This document shows, piece after piece, positions 53,401-61,349 of a DNA stretch of 64,000 nucleotides. Each line of letters opens with the position of its first letter. Position 1 is the stretch's first letter. Source of the stretch: CAVQCT01 sp964371785. GTDB lineage: Bacteria; Zixibacteria; MSB-5A5; GN15; FEB-12. Below the pieces are notes generated by a model that was not told where the DNA came from, did no database searches, and was given only the letters and a program-made list of their open reading frames with translations. The translations under genes and the position numbers were made by a program. The stretch is taken from NCBI GenBank assembly GCA_964371785.1, contig CAYJOL010000002.1, positions 310,001 through 374,000 on the forward strand, read 5' to 3'.

Positions 53401-55906
53401 TTTCTACGATCCGGATCGGTCATATGCCTTATCAGCGATCACCCTTGAACCTGGTCATGATATTCTCTTGCATCAGGATATTCTGTTTGATACAGGAGAT
53501 CGCGGTGCTCACACATTTACCGTATCGGCAGACAATATTGGCGGAGCGACCGAATGTAATATTTCGAACAATGTTTACAGCGTCACTGTTACGGTCGATA
53601 CAACTGCCCGTCGTCCTGACCTCGTAGTCGATGTAAGCCTGAATCGCACCTGTACTCCAATATCCGAAAGCGCCATCGCAAAAGTGGTTGTGACAAATCA
53701 GGGAAAGGATACCTCAGATGCCGCATGGGTCCGCTTACTACGTGGTGTCACTATCATTGACTCGGCGATTGTTCCAGACTTGATCCCAGGTGAGCATGTA
53801 ACGCCCTTTGATAATTATGGTGTCCAATTTCCTGGTCTCGGTCTGACGTCCGTATCCGCGATTGTAGATCCCACCAACCTGGTGGAGGAATCAGACGATT
53901 TCAACAACTCGGGCATATCATCAATCAATGTGGTCTCGGACCTTATAGACGTGGCTTTGACAGGTGTAGTCGCATCGGACTACACGCCCGATACGACTCA
54001 AGTGGTTAAGTTGACGGCCTATGTGAAAAACTTGGGTGGCGCTCCTCTTACTCAGCCACTGATTGTGGCATTCCGACCGAACGATCGCGATACCGCGTTA
54101 TATGATACAATATTCGATCTAGGGGCGTGCCGTGATGAAAATACCGCAGCCGTGAACTACGTGTTTAGGGACACAGGACACTTGTGTGTTGATGTGACGG
54201 CCGATGATCCAAATTTAATAACGGAATCTGATACTGCCAACAATTTCGGAACTGTCTGCGTCAATGTTCACGCATTGAAGCCAGACCTAGAAATATCGGC
54301 ATCAGACATTCAGTACACAAACAGCAATCCTCAGCAAGGTGATCCGGTATTTATCGATGTCATCGTTCATAACTTGGGACCTATTGATGTCCCGTCGGCT
54401 TCGGTTCAAGTATTCATAGGCGGCACGAAGATTGGTGGCGACATCTCGGTATCTGTGCCTTCTGGAGGATCACAGACTGCGCGAACCACAGTGACCTGGG
54501 CTGCGGATCGCTTGACGCCACAGACAATCCAGGCGGTTGTTGACCCGGGCAATCTGGTAGAGGAACTAGATGAAAACAATAACGAAGCAGAGATTTGTGC
54601 CGTCCCGGATATCGAATTCCATCATACAAGTGGCTGCCCCGAGTGGAATAGCCCACGACCTGTATTCACTCGGTGTCCCGCCAATGTTGACGTTCCCTTT
54701 AACGTGCGGGCTTTTCTGATCAACATTGGAGCGATGGACATCTCGTCTGAAACCTGGGTCAAGTACTACGACCTGTTCGCAAGTGATACCACACTCTTTG
54801 ACAGTGTATCCTTTGATAACCTGTCTGCCCATGGTGGTACGGTTGACCTATCAGTAGCGCAACTTTATCCAACGAACGTTTTTGCTGGGACCCACACTAT
54901 TATCATGGCGGTCGACGAAACCGGGACATTGATACAATGTGAGGCTCCGGACATCTCTGCTAATGATATTGAGGTTGATACGTTGATAAGAGACCATGTT
55001 GACCTTATGACCCGTTCTGAATATGTCGACATTTCGAATGTTCATCCGGATGTGGGCGATTACGTCAATATCTCAGCCACCATCTACAACCAGGGGCCAG
55101 ATTCAGCTGTAGGATTTGGTGTCCGCTTCCTCATTGATGAGCAGCCTCTTGGCAACGATATATTCATCCCTGGACTATCTCCGGCAGGCGGATCGAACGA
55201 TCATATCACTGTCGCTGCGCCTGCTACGTGGGAGGCTACAAATCTCCCGACTCCGCTTCACGTTGCGCATGTGATAATAGATCCGTTGGACGCCATCCGC
55301 GAAACCGACGAAGACAACGATGAGGCGACTAGGGCCATAGTCGTCGGAGACATTGCCGATTTGGCACTCTCGCTGGTTAGCAGTTTGCCATCTGACAATG
55401 ATTGTCTGGCGATCGACTCAACGACTCAGTTAACTGTTCAAGTGGAGAATCAAGGACTTCTCGATGCCAGTTCGGATCTTCTGGTTCGACAGATCGTACC
55501 GGGAGGCGACACGCTTCTCATAGATAGCCGTCCGCTTTTTGTTCGATCGCTGTCCAACCAATTTGAAGATTTTGAGATCAGCATCAATGCGGATTCAGTC
55601 TATCTGTTATTTGAATTGGCGAATCCCGAACCGCAGGATTACATACCGGAGAACGACACACTCACGGTTTCATGGAGTCGTTGCTGCTGTGAAGGTATGA
55701 GAGGCAACGTCGACAACGATCCATCAGATGCAGTCGACATTGGTGACCTGGTGTACTTAGTGGAATATTCATTTTCCGGCGGACCAGCTTCCCTATGTCA
55801 ACAGGAATCCGATGTAAATGGCGATAACGCGCTCGATATCGCTGACCTTGTCTATCTGGTCGAATACTCATTTGGCAACGGTCCAGCACCGGTAGCGTGT
55901 CCGTGA
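50483..55906 (+). CDS. Giant secreted lectin-CARDB-dockerin protein
   Basis: About 1,807 residues from the ATG at 50483 (GGAGGG upstream); the in-frame ATG at 50456 lacks a ribosome site. A signal peptide (MLIIFVLASTVSS) precedes a legume-type L-lectin domain (FFLNDNFSSFDTTRYIL ... VQFDFYMGGGSGGDGMVFAFTT ... DLEGG..., to about 240). Then come about eleven CARDB-type beta modules of 100-120 residues, each ending in a strand like VDPxNxVxExDExNN. The C-terminus is two dockerin type I repeats (NVDNDPSDAVDIGDLVYLVEYSF, DVNGDNALDIADLVYLVEYSF) that need a cohesin partner. It probably binds glycans or makes long surface fibres. Base use is somewhat more AT-rich than the host region. Confidence 0.92.
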   Translation: MKQSLYMLIIFVLASTVSSNTNQSNAFFLNDNFSSFDTTRYILYHNAIYDAANQNGRLTSLSSNQRGRIYLRQPFWMDNFNVQFDFYMGGGSGGDGMVFAFTTSHNYAGQAGEWLDFDGATGYGIVLNTFQNSGDPSEECIGLVHNGPKNYLAYWVAPNNALEGGNWRTVRVSNELGHIRVWLDDTIRIDYQIANYQPFTGYFGFTASSGSATNYHRVDNLTIMEGAHHAPELAFAPGDGFIDDGVYPDSGRTLTEYEFRTVYSDADNNPPMTGYPKVNIDINGDGTIDTLTDITATMWPVDGDTAYSDGREYYFRTYLPESATIQYSFEAKDANGLDAESDPGPLGWNTGPLVSNDLVDLEIHASDITFSNPHPDPYDPVTVYASVMNNSPGPLTDVLAYLYIGNELVDSAVVETVSPGYSPNLFQFTYAFPGDDFYSIRVVIDPLNTTGGYNSLNNGAARGLVVGNYVFSGGIDLNLSVPETAVCGQATPFQFEAHYYGLGFVDSLPVAGATVTFRVVETGGSAKTTYSNDYGLGGDRFIAPQDTGHYTLEVTLTDYTLSRTERAYFAVTCPCHDDKFSVTNLNINLCGADKTNQPFRSSSQICLNATINNFDNNNSYSNVGWAAYLDGTVIGGVHYIPTLAPGTSVSLTGISLPGSFAIGLHTVSLRVDPFNTEVDCRPYNNSASDVFRVWPDSELVATGASVSPSHPTVYDNLTLRLTAANTGYFDLGPVEANFVSVSNDSMLGSATVSSITARGGEYTFSLTVPHLPQGTYTVRMTIDPNHAITEYEETNNVRTITFSVDSLFPNFQVVPSQFGLDNPDQTTPGSNSLYAVVSNTGSEDASGVVVRFYEGDIPVGSDQVVDLPAGTGKTARVDYYVDLNCHKLSVRVDPDNAFLEQNEQDNYVSGTVPYEVVVDHLPLCPGILVPLPMFSACEVHVPEGAQAPLTVWTRIRNTGLLSTPSFTPMLTDNFYDPDRSYALSAITLEPGHDILLHQDILFDTGDRGAHTFTVSADNIGGATECNISNNVYSVTVTVDTTARRPDLVVDVSLNRTCTPISESAIAKVVVTNQGKDTSDAAWVRLLRGVTIIDSAIVPDLIPGEHVTPFDNYGVQFPGLGLTSVSAIVDPTNLVEESDDFNNSGISSINVVSDLIDVALTGVVASDYTPDTTQVVKLTAYVKNLGGAPLTQPLIVAFRPNDRDTALYDTIFDLGACRDENTAAVNYVFRDTGHLCVDVTADDPNLITESDTANNFGTVCVNVHALKPDLEISASDIQYTNSNPQQGDPVFIDVIVHNLGPIDVPSASVQVFIGGTKIGGDISVSVPSGGSQTARTTVTWAADRLTPQTIQAVVDPGNLVEELDENNNEAEICAVPDIEFHHTSGCPEWNSPRPVFTRCPANVDVPFNVRAFLINIGAMDISSETWVKYYDLFASDTTLFDSVSFDNLSAHGGTVDLSVAQLYPTNVFAGTHTIIMAVDETGTLIQCEAPDISANDIEVDTLIRDHVDLMTRSEYVDISNVHPDVGDYVNISATIYNQGPDSAVGFGVRFLIDEQPLGNDIFIPGLSPAGGSNDHITVAAPATWEATNLPTPLHVAHVIIDPLDAIRETDEDNDEATRAIVVGDIADLALSLVSSLPSDNDCLAIDSTTQLTVQVENQGLLDASSDLLVRQIVPGGDTLLIDSRPLFVRSLSNQFEDFEISINADSVYLLFELANPEPQDYIPENDTLTVSWSRCCCEGMRGNVDNDPSDAVDIGDLVYLVEYSFSGGPASLCQQESDVNGDNALDIADLVYLVEYSFGNGPAPVACP

Positions 55907-56125
55907 ACGGATACTAAGAGTTCTGCTGAATGCTGAGATCCTTAATTGGCAAAAGATAGATACAGGTGAAAAGGAATACCGGGACTGCTTCTGGCTTGGT
56001 AGACATCCCATGAGCGGTCCCTGGTTCCTACTGAAGTAGGGGAGTTTTCAGCTTCGTGTCGTCAAAATTGAGAGCTGTCGTCTCGTTTCGTATCATGGAA
56101 TACTTTGGCGCAAAGCTACTAAGAT

Positions 56126-56189
56126 AATCGAACCCCCGATTCGCGTTGTGGGACAAGAAGCTACGTGGCATTGTGACCAAATTGTGACC
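56126..56189 (-). repeat. att-like repeat copy E, core and right arm only
   Basis: Starts AATCGAACCCCCGATTCGCG, continues GTTGTGGGACAAG and TACGTGGC, and ends with a perfect doubled ATTGTGACC. The left acceptor arm is missing. It complements half-site F, which has the left arm and ends in AATCGAA. Confidence 0.7.
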
Positions 56190-56306
56190 ACAATTGTTGT
56201 AAGTTATTGTACGATATTCGGTGTTATTCAATCGCTCGAACACGCAAAAGTGCCCATATTTCAGGCACTTAGCGTTGATTTTCAATGAGTTGCGAGAAAA
56301 CAAAAA

Positions 56307-56329
56307 TGGTGGAGGTGGGGGGAATCGAA
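56307..56329 (-). repeat. att-like half-site F (left arm and core)
   Basis: TGGTGGAGGTGGGGGG then AATCGAA: on the minus strand this reads TTCGATTCCCCCC then ACCTCCACCA, the 3' end of a tmRNA or tRNA with the CCA end encoded. It probably marks the left attachment end of the element to its right. Confidence 0.7.
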
Positions 56330-56691
56330 AGAGGCCATTTTGGCAACTTTCTCGCTGTCATGCACTTATGATTTAACTTACGAAACGACAGCGATTTCCA
56401 GCTTTTATTTGGTTTTATTTGGCTCTGGAAAATCAACGTGTTTTTCACTCAACTTGGCACAAATATGGCACAAATCGCAGGGGTACCTTTTGGGGCGTTT
56501 TATTCAGCCATCTATACGGAAAGATCTGTGAAACTGGCAAGACAAATATGGTCGAATAGGAAAAGACAAATCTCCTTCGAATCAGACGAAAGATCTCTAA
56601 TCACCGCTGAGTTTTCTTTGTAATGACCGGCTTCTGCTCAGTCGATCTCGAATCCTTCCAGACCACCAGTGACTCGAACTCCTTTAGTGCA

Positions 56692-58443
56692 CTACTTCTT
56701 GCGTTTTGCAACTGTTCGGCGGTTAGCTTTAACCTTTCCAGGCTTACTTTTCTTCGGCTTTGCATATATCTTTCCTTTCATGTGCTGCTCCAAAATCTTA
56801 ACAGAGATAATTTCTCTGTCTAAATAACTCCAAGGCAGTTCCGGTACTCTCATAATTCCAGTTTTTTCATCCCAAGTCAATATCTTTCCACTTACTTTGT
56901 TCTTACGTTTTAACGGATATCCAGACCCTTGGTTCATTGAAAATAGGTCATAAAATCGCCTTGGACCAACGCCGACAAAAGGTTCAAAAATAACTCGGAA
57001 TTCCTTCTTGTCCCTCTCACTTGCAAAGCCTTCGATGGCACTGTCTTTATGAAACTCCAATGCCTTGCTCTTAGGATATGGTTCGACATAAACAACGCGT
57101 TCAACACCAGCGGCAATAATGTGTTTTGCACAATTGTGACAGGGAAATGTAGTTACGTATAGCGTGGCTTTTCGGCAACTGGCTCCATTTCGAGCGCAAG
57201 TCAGAAGAGCGGTCATTTCAGCATGAACGACTCTTGCATATTCGGTAATATCTTGAATAGGACTATGCTCCAAAGCATCCATTAGAAGACGCCACTCTTT
57301 CCCACTTATTGGCTGCCTAGAGGCGTCACGCCAAGCTTTCTTCATCACCTCAACTGAATCTCTTATGATCCGAGCTTTATGCTTATCATTCGTGTCGCCG
57401 CCAAGTGTATACTCGCGCCCTCCTTGAACATCTTCCACTGACTTCATGTCGGTCACGATGGGCCAATAGGTACCTCCACCGGCTCGTGGACACTCGTTAG
57501 CGCCTGATGCAAGAATATCATCATTCTTGGCAACAACCGCACCCACCTGACGAGATAAATCAGACGAACGGACAGCAGCGGCAAATGCCATAAACATGGC
57601 GTACTCATCAAAAGTGGGGGTTCTGAATGGATGACCAAATACAATCTCAAGAAATCGACTAAGCGTCGCTTGTGTCTTTCGCCGCTCCGACCGATCACCG
57701 GCCATTAGGTGGACAAAAAAATCGCTTAAATGAAATGTATCGCGGGTCTTCTGGCCGTACTCTGGACCCTCCGATTCGTCCCTTGTCATCAGTTTCGCAA
57801 TATTGGAATTTGATAATCCCCTAGTATGCCTAAGGTAGTACTTCCTACTTTCAAGTTTGACGTATACTCCTATGAGGATGAATCCAGCTCCATAGATTTG
57901 TCTCAGCGCTGTAACCTCACTTGGGTGCTTGAGCGAATTGACAATAAACGCACGTCTGGATATGGGCCGACCTTTTTTTTGCAGTTCCTTGCGATATCCA
58001 TGAATCTGATCAACTACACCAAGAGCTAGAATGGCGTTCTCACCAGAATTCTTGCGGGCATCATCGCCAGCCGTCATGAGCGCGTTAGTGCGCTGAAAAT
58101 AGTCGCTCTTCCTAAATTTTGGGATACTTGCAAAGGTGTCAATCAATTCAGAGACGTGAATTTCTTGTGAAGAATAGTCATATTTTGCGAGGCAAGCCGC
58201 AAGGTCTTTTACGATGGTGCCTAAATTCGCACCTACTGCACCGACCAGTCCAATTACGAGTTCGGAGCCAGATATCTTGCCGCTGATAATGCTTTTGAAG
58301 TTATTGTCTAGAGTAACGTCATGTGGCACTGTATTGATCCCCGCCAGCCATATCTCTTCTGTTGGACTTCCTGCACTGATATTGAAAAGACCAATATTCA
58401 AAACCACAGTAAGACTATCTGCGATTGTCTTTTGTGGAACCAA
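56692..58443 (-). CDS. AvcD-like anti-phage dCTP/dCMP deaminase
   Basis: 583 residues from a TTG at 58443, 4 bases after the excisionase gene stop; no ribosome site is seen, so translation may depend on the upstream gene. Residues 55-330 form an N-terminal nucleotide-binding region with a divergent loop VIGLVGAVGANLGT, lacking the Lys of a P-loop. The C-terminal half is a zinc cytidine-type deaminase: His407-Ala-Glu409 in VVHAEMTALL and Pro-Cys435-His-Asn-Cys438 in TTFPCHNCAKHII. Known AvcD proteins deplete deoxycytidine nucleotides during phage infection. The C-terminus is Lys-rich. No AvcI RNA can be named. Its AT-rich bases and place in the element suggest transfer. Confidence 0.88.
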   Translation of the reverse strand: MVPQKTIADSLTVVLNIGLFNISAGSPTEEIWLAGINTVPHDVTLDNNFKSIISGKISGSELVIGLVGAVGANLGTIVKDLAACLAKYDYSSQEIHVSELIDTFASIPKFRKSDYFQRTNALMTAGDDARKNSGENAILALGVVDQIHGYRKELQKKGRPISRRAFIVNSLKHPSEVTALRQIYGAGFILIGVYVKLESRKYYLRHTRGLSNSNIAKLMTRDESEGPEYGQKTRDTFHLSDFFVHLMAGDRSERRKTQATLSRFLEIVFGHPFRTPTFDEYAMFMAFAAAVRSSDLSRQVGAVVAKNDDILASGANECPRAGGGTYWPIVTDMKSVEDVQGGREYTLGGDTNDKHKARIIRDSVEVMKKAWRDASRQPISGKEWRLLMDALEHSPIQDITEYARVVHAEMTALLTCARNGASCRKATLYVTTFPCHNCAKHIIAAGVERVVYVEPYPKSKALEFHKDSAIEGFASERDKKEFRVIFEPFVGVGPRRFYDLFSMNQGSGYPLKRKNKVSGKILTWDEKTGIMRVPELPWSYLDREIISVKILEQHMKGKIYAKPKKSKPGKVKANRRTVAKRKK

Positions 58444-58447
58444 GATA

Positions 58448-58657
58448 CTAAGGCGTCAAGCTGATATCAACTGCTCTTTTCACCCTTCCGTTGCTCGACT
58501 TCGAATCAAGCCACTGTATGATTTCCTGTTCTTTGAACCGGACAAACCGACCCAACTTGACATGCGGAATATACTTGATGTGCGTCCACTGGTAGATAGT
58601 GGAGAGCTTCACACCGAGCAAGTCCGAAATCTGTTCTGGTGTTAACAGTCTGTCCAT
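58448..58657 (-). CDS. Excisionase-type winged helix-turn-helix protein
   Basis: 69 residues. LLTPEQISDLLGVKLSTIYQWTHIKYIPHVKLGRFVRFKEQEIIQWLDS is the MerR-like HTH_17 fold of excisionases and AlpA-type regulators, with recognition helix LSTIYQWTH and wing GRFVRFKE. Such proteins bend DNA at attachment sites or regulate element genes. No strong ribosome site. It lies 16 bases after the TraD-like gene end and 4 bases before the AvcD-like gene, so all three should be in one minus-strand transcript. Confidence 0.85.
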   Translation of the reverse strand: MDRLLTPEQISDLLGVKLSTIYQWTHIKYIPHVKLGRFVRFKEQEIIQWLDSKSSNGRVKRAVDISLTP

Positions 58658-58673
58658 ACGTTTTCAGTCGCTT

Positions 58674-60452
58674 CTACTGCCAGCGTTGCTTCGCTATCGC
58701 CTCTTCCTCATGTTCGACATCAATAACAACCGCGTCGCTTTGAACTATCCGCAGTCTTCGCTCCACCAGAAGTGCGTCGACGGACTTGACCGGCAGCGCG
58801 TACTTCTCATTCGACCGACGGATTACTTTGTCTATTTCTTTCTCCAGTGCCCGCACTTCCTCAACAAAGGAAATAAACACCGGCATAACTCGATCATCCT
58901 TCAACTTAATATGCGCATGTCGCTGTGGCTGACACATGATCCAGGCGATATACTTCTCCTTTATCTCTTCGACGGAGTAATAGGTCCGGCTCGACAGCTC
59001 CTGTTCCCGAAGGTACTCGTAGAAGGGAACAAGTGCCGTACTGAATCCCTCTGAATCGGTGTCGCTCGTGATGTCGCTTCGGCTTGACGACGAACCTGAC
59101 GATGAACCGGAAAACTCGCTCGATCCATAGCCGGACGAGTGCGATTCAGAGAATGAATGAACATCGAACGATTGCGCTGAGTCGTCTCCAGGCGAGAAGT
59201 GATTGGCGAATCCGTACCCTTGCGAGTGCCCTGACCCGAACGAACTGCTCGAACCCTCGGAGAATCCTTCAGAATGTACTTCACCGCGAGTTTTTGACCT
59301 TCCAACTGAAGTGGATCTCACTTTCCGAACCGACTCGTGGGGAATCAGCATCGTACGGTAGAGTTCCTCCTTTACCACATTTCCATGAATCTCACCGGCA
59401 AACAATTCTCCAACAAGCTCCTCACTGTCCTGCCTGCTCGATTTGAAGGCAATTTTCACGTCGCAGTTGGTCATGACATTCTCGTAATATCCCGGCACCC
59501 TTCGAATCTGAGTCAGGGTTTGGTAACACAGCGTGAAGTAGATGCCGAATTTCCTCAACGCCTGCAGCGAGTACGGCAAATCATTCGAAGTTAGTTCAGA
59601 CGCTTCGTCTGTTATCACAAAGAAAGGGCGTTTAGACTGTTTCTTCGTCCGCTGAAATGCGTAGTTAATTATCTGGTCGACCAGCAAAATGCCCAATATC
59701 TGTTGGCACTCGCGCGACACCCGCAACGGTGCCAGGTTCACCAAAATAACCTTCCCGCTTTCAACTGCCTCGCCGATGTCCACTGTCGAGTGCTCTTGCC
59801 CGATGATCCGCCGAATTGGTTCGGACAAAATCATCTTCGCGGCTCTGTTTAAAGGTGCTTCGATTAAGTTCTCCTTTTCAGCGCGCTTGCTGATGGCATC
59901 GAACCCTTGCCATTCGCGCCTGACATAGTCGTTCGATACGTTTTCGATTACTGACTGGCGGTACAGTGAGTTCGGTACTGATAAGAAGTCGAGCATATCC
60001 GCCAACGTCAGATTCGCTTCGATCAATGACATAATGACATTGCGTTGCCAGCGTTCCAGTCGGGGCTTGGTTTCTCCTTCCGATTCACCAAACACTTTCG
60101 CAATTGCCTTCATTACCTGGGAAGCCTGCGCCGATACGTCCATCTGATTCCGCGTCAGGAAATTCAATCCGACTGCGTGCTCCCCGTCATTCGGATTCAC
60201 CAAAATGACGCGGTTGCGATATCCTGCCGCGGTCACGTAACCGAGTACGTCTTCGAATAGCGTTCCGTGCGGGTCCAGCAAAATGAACCCGTCTCCGCTG
60301 TCTAAGTGATGTCGCATGCGCAGTTCCAGCAACTTACTCTTGCCTCGGCCGGTCCCGCCGACGATCAGAAAGTGATTAAGCATATCATCGGGGTTCAGGG
60401 TCATAAGATTGCCGTCTCGCAAATTCTGTCCGATGGTAAAATCGTCACTCAT
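58674..60452 (-). CDS. VirD4/TraD-like DNA-translocating ATPase without membrane anchor
   Basis: 592 residues. Walker A is GGTGRGKSKL (residues 32-41, Lys38); Walker B is PFFVITDEASEL; the later region SRQDSEELVGELFAGE corresponds to the TraM-recognition part. There is no N-terminal membrane pair, unlike conjugative coupling proteins, so it is either soluble or depends on a partner. Between about 375 and 465 is a linker very rich in Ser and Gly (SSSSFGSGHSQGYGF, GSSEFSGSSSGSSSS). It begins 3 bases after the coiled-coil gene. It probably moves or positions element DNA. Confidence 0.9.
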   Translation of the reverse strand: MSDDFTIGQNLRDGNLMTLNPDDMLNHFLIVGGTGRGKSKLLELRMRHHLDSGDGFILLDPHGTLFEDVLGYVTAAGYRNRVILVNPNDGEHAVGLNFLTRNQMDVSAQASQVMKAIAKVFGESEGETKPRLERWQRNVIMSLIEANLTLADMLDFLSVPNSLYRQSVIENVSNDYVRREWQGFDAISKRAEKENLIEAPLNRAAKMILSEPIRRIIGQEHSTVDIGEAVESGKVILVNLAPLRVSRECQQILGILLVDQIINYAFQRTKKQSKRPFFVITDEASELTSNDLPYSLQALRKFGIYFTLCYQTLTQIRRVPGYYENVMTNCDVKIAFKSSRQDSEELVGELFAGEIHGNVVKEELYRTMLIPHESVRKVRSTSVGRSKTRGEVHSEGFSEGSSSSFGSGHSQGYGFANHFSPGDDSAQSFDVHSFSESHSSGYGSSEFSGSSSGSSSSRSDITSDTDSEGFSTALVPFYEYLREQELSSRTYYSVEEIKEKYIAWIMCQPQRHAHIKLKDDRVMPVFISFVEEVRALEKEIDKVIRRSNEKYALPVKSVDALLVERRLRIVQSDAVVIDVEHEEEAIAKQRWQ

Positions 60453-60454
60453 AC

Positions 60455-61057
60455 TTATCTCCTTGCGCCTCGCTGAAATACTTGTTGATCGTAGTAGTCA
60501 ATCAATTCCTCGGACATGTCGGGAAACTCTGCCTGCACCTTTTTCACGAATGCTGCCCGCTTGAGCGCGCGCTCTGTTACCGAGTTGAGTGCGGCGTTTT
60601 CGCGCATGTCCGCTATCGACTGCCGTTTCTTCATCGAGTCGATCTCTTCTTGGTGCTCATCCCGAACGGGAACTGGTTTGTACTTTTCACGTAGCCTTAT
60701 AATTCGCTCGGCGATGTCGAGCTTTCCGTTTACGATCTCTCTCGCATGTTGCGCTATTTCTCGTTCCGCTTGACCTTGCTTGGTGCGTACGTAACATGCG
60801 ATGTCTGACGCCTTTCGTACCTGGTCGATACGGTGGTCGAGCGCCTCGAGTTCGAGCTGGTATGTCGCTAACCGAGCACGCCGTTGTCGCTCGCCTTCGA
60901 TGACACAGTCAAGTTCTTTGAGAATGTACTCTTTGTCCTCAGCGGCCAAGTCCGTGCGTCGCTGAATGAGCTGGCGCATGTTTGCCCTGACGAGCTCAAG
61001 TGACCCGGTGCCGAGCGATTGCTCGGCACCGTTCTCGTACTTAACGGGGAGGTTCAT
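60455..61057 (-). CDS. Coiled-coil protein of unknown function
   Basis: 200 residues, highly charged and helical: residues 20-120 (RANMRQLIQRRTDLAAEDKE... ERQRRARLATYQLELEALDHRIDQVRK) should form coiled coils. The C-terminal 60 residues (KRAAFVKKVQAEFPDMSEELIDYYDQQVFQ) may be a small globular domain. It is between a small membrane protein (TAATG overlap at 61057) and the coupling-type ATPase. I recognise no family. By position it may link the membrane protein to the ATPase. Confidence 0.75.
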   Translation of the reverse strand: MNLPVKYENGAEQSLGTGSLELVRANMRQLIQRRTDLAAEDKEYILKELDCVIEGERQRRARLATYQLELEALDHRIDQVRKASDIACYVRTKQGQAEREIAQHAREIVNGKLDIAERIIRLREKYKPVPVRDEHQEEIDSMKKRQSIADMRENAALNSVTERALKRAAFVKKVQAEFPDMSEELIDYYDQQVFQRGARR

Positions 61058-61236
61058 TACTGCTGCTCCAAGAGTCGGATGATCTCGGCAAAGTCTGCCT
61101 CCGAGTGTCCGGAAATCGTCCGCTTCGGCTCAGGCTTCTCAAAGATCTTCTCGAGAATTGCCACACCGATTATGAATCCGGTAATACCTAGAAGCGCGTC
61201 GGCAAGCGGATCGGACTTGGTTGTTTTGTTCGACAT
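61057..61236 (-). CDS. Small single-pass membrane protein
   Basis: About 59 residues from the ATG at 61236, with AAAGGAG upstream; an in-frame ATG at 61275 has none. One hydrophobic segment (ALLGITGFIIGVAILEKIF) is followed by a charged tail with SEADFAEIIRLLEQQ. The stop overlaps the start of the coiled-coil gene. It may supply the membrane anchor that the downstream ATPase lacks, an inference from order only. Confidence 0.72.
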   Translation of the reverse strand: MSNKTTKSDPLADALLGITGFIIGVAILEKIFEKPEPKRTISGHSEADFAEIIRLLEQQ

Positions 61237-61349
61237 GTGAGTCTCCTTTACCTGAGTGATAGTGTTTTCGTTCACACAGGCAATTAACGGAGACGTATTG
61301 TAAGGAACAATACGGGTGATTAGTAAGGATTGTAAGGAAATGGACGGGG

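Larger units (their letters stand above)
55907..56691. other. Junction between the repeat array and the integrative element
   Basis: About 785 bases with no supported gene. It holds att-like repeat E (56126-56189), half-site F (56307-56329) and a GGCACAAAT pair at 56456-56475. Open frames here end in repeats and look non-coding. Confidence 0.55.

Noticed and set aside
55907..56300. CRISPR array in the repeat region
   Set aside because: The repeats are kilobases apart and not regularly spaced; no short direct-repeat/spacer units or cas genes are present.
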